A stretch of 64,000 nt of DNA, from the NCBI GenBank assembly GCA_964392665.1, contig CAYMQB010000008.1, positions 1-64,000 on the forward strand, read 5' to 3'. A program made the translations under genes and the position numbers. Shown here piece by piece: positions 37,132 to 46,006 of the stretch. The notes under the pieces were generated by a model. That model did not search any database. It was given only the letters and a program-made list of their open reading frames with translations, and was not told where the DNA came from. The stretch is from CAYMQB01 sp964392665 (lineage in GTDB: Bacteria > Hydrothermota > E44-bin80). How positions within the stretch are numbered: the stretch's first letter is position 1; every line of letters begins with the position of its first letter.

Positions 37132-39330
37132 CTACTTCAGTGTTACAACCTTCTCGGTTACTATTTTTTCATATGCCTTCACAACAACGAACCAAACACC
37201 GCTCTTATTTACTTTGATGCTTAAGTCGTGGCTGCCTTCGGAATAATGATTATTTATTTCTCTGACCTTTCTTCCGGACACATCATAAATACAAACCTCA
37301 ATATTCGTTGACTTCGGCAATACAGAATAAATGCGAATGTTCCTTAGATTGCTTGTTATGTCGAATGATGCACGCTCAATTTCTTCTTTCCCGCCGTCTA
37401 TTCCAACGTAATTCACTATTGTTTTTTCTATATTGCTGTAATTTCCCCAACCCCTATTATTATGACCTTTCACACGGTAATAGTAAATACCTTCAGGAAC
37501 AGCAGTCAAGGTATAAAAAGTATCAGCAATTGATGAAGCAATCGTTGTTACTGAGCCAAAAAAAGGAACAGGTGATACGTCATCCACATAAAAACCTTCC
37601 TGCAATGTATTATCATCTGTTACTGCTCTGAATCGGATGTAAATTGCCTTATCAGCCCACGGTTCTAAACTGTATTTTTTGCTGACCCAATTTGCAGAGG
37701 AACTTGAGTATCGTTCATCAAGCTGGAACCATTCATTCAAATCCGTGGAAACCTCAACGACTGCAACATCGTAATTTGTTTCAAGATTATACCAACACCA
37801 AAAAGAAAGCGAATCACCTGTTTCTACAAGATATGGATACTTAGTTACAGCAACATTTGCAATGTTGTTACCCGAACCCGAAAACAGACTATGCGTTCCA
37901 CTATGGTGTCTTGTGGTATTTAAACTGAATCCCGTTAACGTCCAGTTCCCTGTTCCTGATTCAATATCATCAAGCGCATAGGAATAGTTGTCCAGTTGGT
38001 CCAGCTGCCAGTAATCAGGATGCGTCCATTGAGGCAAAACAGGAGACCAATAAACTGTAAATGTATCTTGATAAGCAGAATCCGGTACAGAAAACGGAGG
38101 TGATGGGACATCTGGCAGCAGGAATTCTCTTATGCTATCCGCTTTCTGTGCGAGGAATAATGCTCCCTTCCAATTCTCATGTGATATATAATCAAGGTCT
38201 CCGGTAGGTTGATAAAACGAAGTTCCTATCTCTATTGTGAAACCAAGGGAAGAAGAACCTTTTAAATAGTGATGGTATCCATAAACCCATGTTCTTGTGG
38301 TTCCAGTATTTGGATAAAGACTGCCTGTAGCCTGATAATATCCGCTACCCATTCTATGAATTCTTGAAGCTATCCCCTGTGCAATTTGCTCGTATGCCGT
38401 ACTATCCGGTGTTTTTGCATGTGTTGTCGAACTCGTATAAGCCCATGGCCATATTACTTCTTCCGCATAACTATGGTAGGAAACGTTTGCATTTATGTCA
38501 TACTTTCTATGAAATTGCATCATTCCGTCAACAACATCTGCAAATCCTGCGTAAGCACCGCAAAAAGTACTGCTACTTGGATAATTCGTAATGGAACCAC
38601 TGGGCGGCACAGAACACCAACTACCTTTTGGGTCTTCGTTTAGAGCACCATTATAATTTCTGTTAGGGTCTGTTCCTATATATCCCAGATAAGGTTTTCT
38701 GTTTTTTCTCCACATATTCCCACCAGGATAATCAAAGACGTATCCATCCGGATTGACAATGGGTATAAGCCATATTTCATTGTTGTCAATCAGATCCGTG
38801 AGAATCGGGTCTGACCCATATCCCTGAGTTAAAGTATCTGCATAGAATAGAACTGCTTCTATGGTAGCCCATTCCCTTGAATGGTGCAGTGCATCGAAAA
38901 GAATTCCAGGTTCCGTGGAATCTTCAACTTGCGGCGAGTCCGAAACCTTCAGTGCATATACCCATCTTCCTTCATAACTGGGTCCTATCGAATCAAGTTT
39001 ACATAGTGCAGGGTAGGAGGAGACAAAATTTCTTAGTATTTGTGTTACCTCATCGTAACTATGATACTGTCCTCTGAATTTCTCCTTAAGCTGTTCCATA
39101 TCCGTGCTTATTATCTCGTTATTTAAACCACTCACAACAACTTCACTATAATCTTTGCCAGGTATAACAATATCAAAATACTCACCGTATCTTCGTCCTG
39201 CAATATCAAGAGATTTTAGTTGAATTTTACTCAAGTTTCTGTAGTCTTCCGTATACACCCTGACAAGCATTTTATTCGTATTTCCAGTATTGCAAAGTAG
39301 CATTGCTACAAAAAACAAATTCAATACCAT
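37132..39330 (-). CDS. Secreted M14 zinc carboxypeptidase with sorting domain
   Basis: A 732-residue exported carboxypeptidase. After a signal peptide (about 1-17) and a pro-region comes the M14 catalytic domain: zinc ligands in HHSREW (H150, E153) and SYHSYAEE (H286), substrate-binding NPDG and DPNRNY (R224), and the catalytic Glu in TIEIGTS (about E367). A MAM/immune-inhibitor-like beta domain (about 450-600), a fibronectin-like segment and a type IX-like sorting domain (YDVSGRKVREINNHYSEG) complete it. ATG 39330 has AGGAGG five bases upstream. A possible promoter, TTGACA at 39378-39373 with a -10 near 39350, precedes it. Confidence 0.93.
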   Translation of the reverse strand: MVLNLFFVAMLLCNTGNTNKMLVRVYTEDYRNLSKIQLKSLDIAGRRYGEYFDIVIPGKDYSEVVVSGLNNEIISTDMEQLKEKFRGQYHSYDEVTQILRNFVSSYPALCKLDSIGPSYEGRWVYALKVSDSPQVEDSTEPGILFDALHHSREWATIEAVLFYADTLTQGYGSDPILTDLIDNNEIWLIPIVNPDGYVFDYPGGNMWRKNRKPYLGYIGTDPNRNYNGALNEDPKGSWCSVPPSGSITNYPSSSTFCGAYAGFADVVDGMMQFHRKYDINANVSYHSYAEEVIWPWAYTSSTTHAKTPDSTAYEQIAQGIASRIHRMGSGYYQATGSLYPNTGTTRTWVYGYHHYLKGSSSLGFTIEIGTSFYQPTGDLDYISHENWKGALFLAQKADSIREFLLPDVPSPPFSVPDSAYQDTFTVYWSPVLPQWTHPDYWQLDQLDNYSYALDDIESGTGNWTLTGFSLNTTRHHSGTHSLFSGSGNNIANVAVTKYPYLVETGDSLSFWCWYNLETNYDVAVVEVSTDLNEWFQLDERYSSSSANWVSKKYSLEPWADKAIYIRFRAVTDDNTLQEGFYVDDVSPVPFFGSVTTIASSIADTFYTLTAVPEGIYYYRVKGHNNRGWGNYSNIEKTIVNYVGIDGGKEEIERASFDITSNLRNIRIYSVLPKSTNIEVCIYDVSGRKVREINNHYSEGSHDLSIKVNKSGVWFVVVKAYEKIVTEKVVTLK

Positions 39331-39443
39331 CACATCCTCCTTTTTTTCTTATAGAAGCAAAAAAACCACTAATTGTCAAGAAAAAAATATTCCTGAATCA
39401 ACTGTAACAAACTATTATAGTTGTGGTTTATCTTGAAATTATC

Positions 39444-39863
39444 CTACTCTCCTATAATCTTAACGAGGACCCGTTTTCTTCTCTGACCATCAAACTCTCC
39501 ATAGAAGATCTGCTCCCAGGGACCAAAATCGAGTTTTCCATTTGTTATCGCAACGACAACTTCCCTACCCATCACCTGCCTTTTAAGATGAGCATCACCG
39601 TTTTCTTCGCCAGTTCTATTATGCTTGTAGTTACTCAAAGGTTCGTGCGGCGCCAGTTTTTCCAACCACCTATCGTAATCCTCAATAAGTCCGCTCTCGT
39701 CATCATTGATGTAGACACTTGCCGTAATATGCATTGCATTCACCAGACATAATCCTTCCTTCACTCTACTTTTTCCTACTAATTCTTCAATTTGATTTGT
39801 GATGTTTATATATGCCCTTCTTGTCTTGGTTGTAAACCAAAGGTTTTCAGTCAGAGATTTCAT
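39444..39863 (-). CDS. yjbQ: YjbQ/UPF0047 family protein
   Basis: A 139-residue protein of the secondary thiamine-phosphate synthase-like (UPF0047) family. Family marks are NITNQIEELVGKSRVKEGLCLVNAMHITASVYIND, NYKHNRTGEENGDAHLKRQVMGREVVVAITNGKLDFGPWEQIFYGEFDG. The His and Arg residues that define the active pocket are present. The physiological role is uncertain. Its length is typical, and it is not obviously tied to its neighbours. Confidence 0.93.
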   Translation of the reverse strand: MKSLTENLWFTTKTRRAYINITNQIEELVGKSRVKEGLCLVNAMHITASVYINDDESGLIEDYDRWLEKLAPHEPLSNYKHNRTGEENGDAHLKRQVMGREVVVAITNGKLDFGPWEQIFYGEFDGQRRKRVLVKIIGE

Positions 39864-39917
39864 TATTCACCTCCAATATCGTATGATACACATATCATAG
39901 TCAACGTGAGAAATTTT

Positions 39918-41864
39918 TCAGAAAAGTACCGCTTTTTTTACACAAAACCTTGATTCTGCATTGAAACCTACAAAGTAAATTCCACTTCTCTTTTGATACC
40001 ATACTACTTCATCGCCCTTCTTTATCATCTTCTTTTTCAAACACCTTCCCGAAATATCATACAACGAAACCTCCCCGTCTGAACAAAATCCTCTTATCGT
40101 TAATGATTTTCTTTTAGACTTTAGCACAAAAGCTATACTATTGCTATTGGAAACTTCTTTTTGAGTTATAGCACCAGGCAGAAGATTCACCTGTTTTGTT
40201 GCTTCAATACTATCCCCATATGTATCAACCAGCAGACAGCGTAATTCATAATAACCGGGTTGCAAAGTGTCTGTATTCCAAACACCAAGTATCCCATTAT
40301 AAACAGAAGAATGATGTGTGGAGTCAAATGCAACCCATAGTGATTCTCCAGATGCTCTGTAAAACAATGAATAATTATCGAAACCACCTGGTTGAAAAGG
40401 TCCATTGAAAACCGTAGCACTGCCTGAAACCGGAACAGTCTCATAAGTACTTGCAGTTGAGGGACCTGTCACTGCATCAACGAAAACAATAGAGGTATCA
40501 AGCGCCTGTGGAACATCTGGAATACTTGAATTGACAAGAACCATAATTGACGATCCCGTTGCCCATATGTTACCCAGCATAATCGATGAATAAGCTATAA
40601 ACATTATACTGTGCTTACCTGAAATCACATCACAGGAGAGTGATGATAGAAAAATCATTCCGAATACATTGTCTGTTGTCTCTATGTGTCCTCCACTACC
40701 ATCACAGAACGCATTCTGGACTAAATAACTGCAGTTTCCCATTCCAACACATTCCCCAAATATTGAACTTGTAATTTCAAGATATGAACTATCTGCCGGA
40801 TAAAAACTCCAGGTATTGACATATGTATTTATTAGATGATAGGTTCTATCTTGAAGTGGTAATGTGAAATCACTATAAGTGAGTCCATTTACCAGTCCCG
40901 AAACACTCGAAGAGTCAGAGTTGAACATCAGCCCTGTTGTTCTTAGTTTCGAATCGCTAATTGTAATATCACTTCCAGCAAGAGGTATCATACCCCACAT
41001 AACACCAACACAATTGTCAATTTCCGTCCTGTAAGGAATTCCCGAAACATTGCTCAGCGTGGAATCGAAAGTAAATCCATTAACCGTGTCTCCATCGGGA
41101 AAAATAAAATCTACAACCGAAGAATCAGGGAAAAAGAACCATACAAGCAAAGTATCAGTATCTTTGAAAGACGTAACACTTCTGTCGGAAATCAACCATT
41201 CCCCGGCAATGCTTACATTATCCAGTGAATCGATTGCATCGCCAAAAACGACTCCTGTTGTCCAATCTCTGTTATAAACATTCTTCCAGACGAGTTTTGA
41301 ATTACCAATAGATGTGAGACCAATAGGAAAGTGATTAAATGTAGTTGAACTGTTTTTTACAATAAAACTTGCAGTATCCTGTATGAAAATATTAAAGTTA
41401 TAAATGTAGTGCTGCAGAAAGTGCACCTGCGAACTATCGCAGTCAAACTTCCCGTGATTAAAAAGCGTGACATTGCCGTCAATGGAAAGGTCTGCATTGC
41501 GCAGAAGCATTACTCCGTCGTTGATTATGTAGATATCCATTGGTATGGAATAAGTTCCAGTAACGAATAGAGTTTCTGCCGTCGTATCCCCTATGATAAG
41601 ATTATCCTTTCCTCTAAACTCAGCGAATCCAGTAATTGGGAGAGACCGAAGGTTGCGTTTCAAACTCGCATTTTGAAAATGCTGGGTTGCTTTGTAAGAA
41701 AATCGGGAATTTTTACCACTTGATAGAACATCTGTGCTTCTGAATAGTTCACCCACAGAAATCTCCTCACCATATCTTTCCGAAAACAACTGCATAGCCT
41801 TGTTAAATTCTTTCTGATGTGGTGCAGCAGACATCAATATTAATAAAATCGTTAAAAAACTCAT
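39918..41864 (-). CDS. Secreted beta-helix-like protein with sorting domain
   Basis: A 648-residue exported protein with a signal peptide (MSFLTILLILMSAAP). The body is made of short beta strands with many Ser, Asp, Asn and Thr turns (DADLSIDGNVTLFNHGKFD-like pattern), typical of right-handed beta-helix or adhesin-like proteins. The C-terminus is a type IX-like sorting domain (LTIRGFCSDGEVSLYDISGRCLKKK ... GIYFVGF). No catalytic motif is recognised. It is the last gene of the lipoprotein operon that begins at 45601. Confidence 0.75.
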   Translation of the reverse strand: MSFLTILLILMSAAPHQKEFNKAMQLFSERYGEEISVGELFRSTDVLSSGKNSRFSYKATQHFQNASLKRNLRSLPITGFAEFRGKDNLIIGDTTAETLFVTGTYSIPMDIYIINDGVMLLRNADLSIDGNVTLFNHGKFDCDSSQVHFLQHYIYNFNIFIQDTASFIVKNSSTTFNHFPIGLTSIGNSKLVWKNVYNRDWTTGVVFGDAIDSLDNVSIAGEWLISDRSVTSFKDTDTLLVWFFFPDSSVVDFIFPDGDTVNGFTFDSTLSNVSGIPYRTEIDNCVGVMWGMIPLAGSDITISDSKLRTTGLMFNSDSSSVSGLVNGLTYSDFTLPLQDRTYHLINTYVNTWSFYPADSSYLEITSSIFGECVGMGNCSYLVQNAFCDGSGGHIETTDNVFGMIFLSSLSCDVISGKHSIMFIAYSSIMLGNIWATGSSIMVLVNSSIPDVPQALDTSIVFVDAVTGPSTASTYETVPVSGSATVFNGPFQPGGFDNYSLFYRASGESLWVAFDSTHHSSVYNGILGVWNTDTLQPGYYELRCLLVDTYGDSIEATKQVNLLPGAITQKEVSNSNSIAFVLKSKRKSLTIRGFCSDGEVSLYDISGRCLKKKMIKKGDEVVWYQKRSGIYFVGFNAESRFCVKKAVLF

Positions 41865-41896
41865 CGTTTCTCCAAGTAAAATTGGGTTTTCTGAAT

Positions 41897-43018
41897 CTAT
41901 TGCCCGAATATGCCTATTTCTCTGAAACCTGTAATTCCGATATTTTCATCCTTCGCCTGCAGTTTAATATATCTTACTTTTTCTGAAAATCCTTGAATAT
42001 AAAAGTAACCGTCTTTTTTGTCATTGGAAGCAACTACATTTCCCCAACTCGTTGTATCGTTCGATGCGTAGACTTCATACCCCGTTGTTGTGGGATTCCC
42101 AGTTACCGTCATTCCATACATTACAACAGCATCAATCGTATGTGTCGTGTCGCCAAGATCTACATAAAGCCAGCTCACATTTGTTGCCGTAAGAACAACC
42201 GCGTATGTCGGCCAGGGTCCCCATTTGCCATCGGTAGCCTTTGTAAAACTTTGAACATAAGCTTCGGCATAACAGTTCTTTCCCAGAGATAGTAGCTGAT
42301 AGGGAGCATCAGGTATAATAGTTGTATCAGGGTCGCTTGCGTAAACAAAACCAAAATCGCTTTCACTTGGTGCGGTAATTTCCGCAACGGTCCTCCATTT
42401 TTTTACATATACTTCCGGCAGGACATAGGAAGGAACCGAAAAAGATGTATCACTTCCAACTTCTTCCCTCCAGAGATTGTATCCAGGACCATCCTGAGTT
42501 GCTTTTACTTCAAAAGTATATTTATCGGGTTCGCTGCTGTGTGTTGTAGATAATTTATTCCAGTAGAATGTCACAAAGGTGTCACCAGCTGAAACAGATG
42601 GACTGCCACGCCATAACTTCATTGTCGGAACCTCTATATCAACAGAAAGCGGGAAAAATAGACAGGCCGCCTTTGGAGTCGTATCGGGCCAATCCGTGTC
42701 ATAATTCATAACAATAACTTGAAAGGTAGCTCCGCCAGCATCCATAAGGTCTTCGCCCATGAAGTTGTCGCTGTATTTCCCAACATCGTCAGTTTTATCA
42801 CTTCCTTCTGGGTCGAGTCCAAGAAAATTCGTAAAAAAGCTCTCGGGACTATTAATCCAAAATCCAATCCATCTATTTGCATAAGCTGAGCCATCTTCAA
42901 ATTGATAAATTCCATGTATTGCAACTTCATCATCAGGCTCAAAAGGTGCCTGGGGTCCACGTTTGCAGCCAAATAGAATAGCGAGAGAAACAAGCATAAA
43001 GAATATTACCTTTTTAAT
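41897..43018 (-). CDS. Lipoprotein with discoidin-like domain, apparent AUU start
   Basis: A 373-residue lipoprotein. The predicted N-terminus (M)KKVIFFMLVSLAILFGC is a textbook lipobox signal. The only in-frame ATGs are at 43066, far upstream and inside the previous gene, and at 42997, which would remove the lysines. AAGGAGG (43029-43023) sits four bases before ATT at 43018-43016, so AUU initiation gives the classical M-K-K start. The mature protein has fibronectin-like segments (WRGSPSVSAGDTFVTFYWNKL) and a C-terminal F5/8 discoidin-like region (VSWLYVDLGDTTHTIDAVVMYG ... YASNDTTSWGNV). It lies in the operon downstream of the sigma-54-type promoter. Confidence 0.8.
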   Translation of the reverse strand: MKKVIFFMLVSLAILFGCKRGPQAPFEPDDEVAIHGIYQFEDGSAYANRWIGFWINSPESFFTNFLGLDPEGSDKTDDVGKYSDNFMGEDLMDAGGATFQVIVMNYDTDWPDTTPKAACLFFPLSVDIEVPTMKLWRGSPSVSAGDTFVTFYWNKLSTTHSSEPDKYTFEVKATQDGPGYNLWREEVGSDTSFSVPSYVLPEVYVKKWRTVAEITAPSESDFGFVYASDPDTTIIPDAPYQLLSLGKNCYAEAYVQSFTKATDGKWGPWPTYAVVLTATNVSWLYVDLGDTTHTIDAVVMYGMTVTGNPTTTGYEVYASNDTTSWGNVVASNDKKDGYFYIQGFSEKVRYIKLQAKDENIGITGFREIGIFGQ

Positions 43019-43031
43019 GATTCCTCCTTCT

Positions 43032-43586
43032 TTAAAAGTTTCTATAGAGTGCAAGACCAATACCATCCCTTTTTAATTCAAGATTCAGACCTGTCTCTTT
43101 CTTTGCCCTCCTTATCATATCTTTATTGTGAACATTCGCCTGATGATAAGCATCGAAAATCTGCCAGATGTGAATTGCCACAGCTCCAACGATAAGACTA
43201 TTTCCAATCATCTTGTCTCTATCCGTTTTATCAGTAGTAATGGTTCGCTTGCCTTTAAGGTAAACGGTATCTCCCTCGGCGGAATCAATAACTGCATAGG
43301 TAAAATTCTCCTGTTTCTCTCCTCGCAGTGTTATACCTCCACCTATAAGTGCAATCTCCCCGATGAAAATACCTGCCGCTCTCCAGTATTTCCCGCAGTA
43401 AACCTGTCCTAAACCCGGATACTGCACCGCGAGTAGCGCAGATATGACGGGATCTTTTGGAATAACAATGGTGCGCTTCACTTCAACAATTTCCCTGATG
43501 CTTGCAATATCTTTATCCCCTTGTGCATATAATAAGGAAGAAGAAAGAATTGCCAACACTATAATACAAATAAGTTCTTTTCTCAT
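43032..43586 (-). CDS. PGxGQ membrane protein, DUF5683-like
   Basis: A 184-residue protein with a signal peptide (MRKELICIIVLAILSSSLLYAQ) and the characteristic SALLAVQYPGLGQVYCGKYWRAAGIFIGEIALI hairpin. A second membrane segment (NSLIVGAVAIHIWQIFDAYHQA) and a basic tail follow. It is the third member of this kind in the window. AAAGGAGG precedes ATG 43586. Function unknown. Confidence 0.8.
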   Translation of the reverse strand: MRKELICIIVLAILSSSLLYAQGDKDIASIREIVEVKRTIVIPKDPVISALLAVQYPGLGQVYCGKYWRAAGIFIGEIALIGGGITLRGEKQENFTYAVIDSAEGDTVYLKGKRTITTDKTDRDKMIGNSLIVGAVAIHIWQIFDAYHQANVHNKDMIRRAKKETGLNLELKRDGIGLALYRNF

Positions 43587-43681
43587 ATTACCTCCTTTGC
43601 AATCTTGAGAGAATTATATAGTAGATTATTCCAAAATCAAGAAAAATCTTCAATACTTTCCCTGCTTCAATCAAACAACAA

Positions 43682-43715
43682 GTGAGGAATCCTGCAGCGA
43701 TGCAGGAAACCTCAC
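43682..43715 (-). terminator. Hairpin terminator after the 44678 lipoprotein gene
   Basis: A two-segment stem: GTGAGG (43682-43687) with CCTCAC (43710-43715) and CCTGCA (43691-43696) with TGCAGG (43701-43706). On the minus strand the stem is followed by TTGTTGTTTG. It lies just after the stop at 43755. Confidence 0.6.
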
Positions 43716-43754
43716 CTTTTGAAACACTGATTGTCAGTGCTGAATTCATCTCTT

Positions 43755-44678
43755 TTACGGGTGAACAAGATAGAAGAAAAGCCATCCATTAGAATCATAA
43801 CGATATTCATCATCTTCAAGCGTGTTTTTGTTGAGCATATCAAAGACTGCGAGTCTCACCGCAGGAACCAATTCCGCATTCCATGTGCCGTTATAGGTTC
43901 CATTACTGTTGTTAAAGGTAAATGGAACCCTTATATGATATGGCCACACATTCCTGAAAATATGTAGAAAAACCCTTGCATCGGGAACATTAGAATATAT
44001 GGTAAGTGTAATGGTTTCACCTGGAGCAAATGTAAGAGTTTGCAGTATGGGTGTTATACCAAGAGGAGTATCAAAAACAGTATCAGTATATGTAGTGCAC
44101 TGTATTCTCAGACTGTCAATATTTACCGTTCTCTGGGCTTCAGGTTCTGAAGTCCCCCAGGCACCTGAAATTGCATACAGGTCCCAACCCCTGTAAGGAT
44201 CTCCCTGATTTCCGGTTCTTTTGAAAATTGCGGAAATTCTGGCAGTTTCGTTAAGTTCTTTCTTCACAATTACCCAGTTACCGGATTGCCCTGAATCCGG
44301 GTCCCAGGCATAAATGTTAAAATACCCAGTACTATGAATTTCCCAGGCAACATAAGCAGAATCTCCATTTACTTCCACTGTAATCTGAGGATTTGGATGT
44401 CCAAGAATCTGCCTTCCCCATAGAAGCGGGTCAATCTCACCAAGTATTCCAACTTCACCCGAGCCCATTCCCATTCCTCCACTTGTGCCACCAGAATCAT
44501 TTTTAGCCTCACCCTCATAATGTCTTGTTGTGTTGAACCAAAGAGTATCGTTCGCAACAAAGTCCCTGATAGCAGTTTCATCTGTTTCAACTTCACCGGG
44601 ATTTTCCTTCCCACAGCCAACAAACACAATAATACCAATCACTGTCATTATCAACAATACTGTAACAAACTTTTTCAT
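43755..44678 (-). CDS. Lipoprotein, uncharacterised
   Basis: A 307-residue lipoprotein. ATG 44678 follows GGAGGAAAAG and gives MKKFVTVLLIMTVIGIIVFVGC with a clear lipobox. The mature part starts with a Gly/Met-rich linker (GGTSGGMGMGSGEVG) and continues as beta-rich domains (NPQITVEVNGDSAYVAWEI, TLTFAPGETITLTIYSNVPDARV). No family recognised. It is separated from the upstream lipoprotein gene by a strong hairpin (44697-44722), so its dose may differ. Confidence 0.75.
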   Translation of the reverse strand: MKKFVTVLLIMTVIGIIVFVGCGKENPGEVETDETAIRDFVANDTLWFNTTRHYEGEAKNDSGGTSGGMGMGSGEVGILGEIDPLLWGRQILGHPNPQITVEVNGDSAYVAWEIHSTGYFNIYAWDPDSGQSGNWVIVKKELNETARISAIFKRTGNQGDPYRGWDLYAISGAWGTSEPEAQRTVNIDSLRIQCTTYTDTVFDTPLGITPILQTLTFAPGETITLTIYSNVPDARVFLHIFRNVWPYHIRVPFTFNNSNGTYNGTWNAELVPAVRLAVFDMLNKNTLEDDEYRYDSNGWLFFYLVHP

Positions 44679-44696
44679 CTTTTCCTCCGTTTTTTT

Positions 44697-44722
44697 GTGG
44701 GGCGTTCTTCCAAACGCCCCAC
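44697..44722 (-). promoter_or_regulatory. Intercistronic 10-bp perfect hairpin
   Basis: GTGGGGCGTT (44697-44706) and AACGCCCCAC (44713-44722) form a perfect GC-rich stem with a six-base loop, directly between two lipoprotein genes. On the minus strand it is followed by A7, not T, so it is unlikely to be a plain terminator for these genes. It probably stabilises an mRNA end. Confidence 0.6.
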
Positions 44723-44728
44723 AGTGCT

Positions 44729-45601
44729 TTACCCAACATATATTCTGAACTTCTGTCCTGTAGAAATAATTGTGAGCCATCCCCATCCAGTTGAATCGAA
44801 GTCAATCGTTGCAATAAGATCGCCATTTGCATTCTCGAACCTTATCCATCCACTACCGCCGTGACCTGTCTGCTGGGAGACATCCCAGGATTCGTAATCG
44901 ATGTGAACAAGATACACCTGATTATCCATGTCATCCGCAAGCTCAAATTCCATCCAGGTAGTATTGTCATCCCAATAATCAGGAGTTCCCTTATGGTCAA
45001 GTCCGAATCCCAATTCAACAATCTGACTACTCTCTGCGTCATAGAATACACCTTTTCCTGATTGTTTTCCTCCGACTTCATCAACCTTTTTTAGATAGAT
45101 GTAAGCCGAATCTCCAAAGTTATGATGACCTTCGGTGATGTTCTTACCGGTTGAAATGACCCTTCTATCATTATAGGGCACATGAATTTCAAACCAGATT
45201 CTATCCGTTATGCTATCCGGTGGAACATTTATGGTATCCTCGTTATCCTTGTAAATTTTGATACCTCTGAATCCAAAAAGGTCATCCCCAATATTAGGCC
45301 AGGGTGTCCCTCCATCATCATAGTAGTAGAACCCAATGAGATGCTCCCCATGCTCATCAGTTGTATCCACATAGACACTCTCTGCATAACTCATTATGTA
45401 AATTTTTGTCGACTCGGGCTCTCCACCTTCTCCTACACCCTTTGTCGAACCTCCATATACAGATAAGTAAGCAATGAGTTTTTGTATGAATGCATCACTT
45501 GGTCCTTCGTCTGGTGAAACTGGACTCTTGCTACAGCTAATCGCGATTCCGACCAGCAGTACAATCAATCCTAAGACCAGCAAGATTCTTCCCTGTTTCA
45601 T
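44729..45601 (-). CDS. Lipoprotein, first gene of sigma-54-type operon
   Basis: A 290-residue lipoprotein. ATG 45601 has AAAGGAGG just upstream and gives MKQGRILLVLGLIVLLVGIAISC (lipobox GIAISC). The mature part is Asp/Gly-rich and beta-like (SAYIYLKKVDEVGGKQSGKG, SGWIRFENANGDLIATIDFDSTGW). No family recognised. Its 5' flank carries a near-consensus sigma-54 promoter at 45656-45671. Confidence 0.75.
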   Translation of the reverse strand: MKQGRILLVLGLIVLLVGIAISCSKSPVSPDEGPSDAFIQKLIAYLSVYGGSTKGVGEGGEPESTKIYIMSYAESVYVDTTDEHGEHLIGFYYYDDGGTPWPNIGDDLFGFRGIKIYKDNEDTINVPPDSITDRIWFEIHVPYNDRRVISTGKNITEGHHNFGDSAYIYLKKVDEVGGKQSGKGVFYDAESSQIVELGFGLDHKGTPDYWDDNTTWMEFELADDMDNQVYLVHIDYESWDVSQQTGHGGSGWIRFENANGDLIATIDFDSTGWGWLTIISTGQKFRIYVG

Positions 45602-45655
45602 CCGACACCTCCTTTCGTTTTCTTTGTTCTTCTTTTTCATCTCACCATAATATAT

Positions 45656-45671
45656 ATCAACTTCCGTGCCA
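45656..45671 (-). promoter_or_regulatory. Candidate sigma-54 (-24/-12) promoter
   Basis: On the minus strand: TGGCACG GAAG TTGAT. It fits the sigma-54 consensus TGGCACG-N4-TTGCW at every defined position except C to A in the -12 GC. A start about 12 bases downstream would leave a 40-base leader to ATG 45601. A sigma-54 activator is encoded at 25788. Confidence 0.5.
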
Positions 45672-46006
45672 GAACACCAGAAATAATGCTAAGTCAATAT
45701 TTATTGGTAGTATACGATTTTTACAGAAGAACTTAACCTGTATCAAATTCGATACATATTCTGTATTATACTATCAAAAATGATACATTGAAGGAAATTG
45801 AAAACAATGGTGACAAACTAAAAGGGAGAATTCAAGGATAATGGTGTTGGTCTTTACATCAGGTCACATATTAAGCACAACCCTACGAATAATATGAAAT
45901 AAATTATTTTTCAATCATTTGTAACAACCCTCTCATATACTTTGCATAATGCCAAACCAGTGGCGTGGCTTTTTGCGTCCGCTGATTTTCTTTGCTGGGT
46001 ACTTTT
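45672..46006. other. Intergenic flank of the defence island
   Basis: About 330 bases with no gene. It holds the dyad GTATC-AAATTC-GATAC (near 45738-45753), the left copy of an island-flanking repeat (45854-45874), and an imperfect GC-rich hairpin (about 45950-46000) just after the stop of the 46007 gene. That hairpin resembles a degenerate attC or a terminator. Confidence 0.45.
45854..45874. repeat. Left copy of island-flanking repeat
   Basis: TTACATCAGGT-CA-CATATTAA here matches TTACATCAGGT-TT-CATATTAA at 50727-50747 in 19 of 21 positions, in the same orientation. The two copies enclose the whole block of five defence-like genes. Confidence 0.55.

Noticed and set aside
43588..43785. 65-residue minus-strand frame
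   Set aside because: It overlaps the 3' end of the 44678 lipoprotein gene in another frame and runs through a terminator hairpin.
45950..46000. Third attC-like palindrome after the 46007 gene
   Set aside because: The hairpin is GC-rich and lies in the right place, but its expected R' reads GTTTGGC, outside GTTRRRY, and spacing is too short. I keep it only as a possible degenerate site or terminator.
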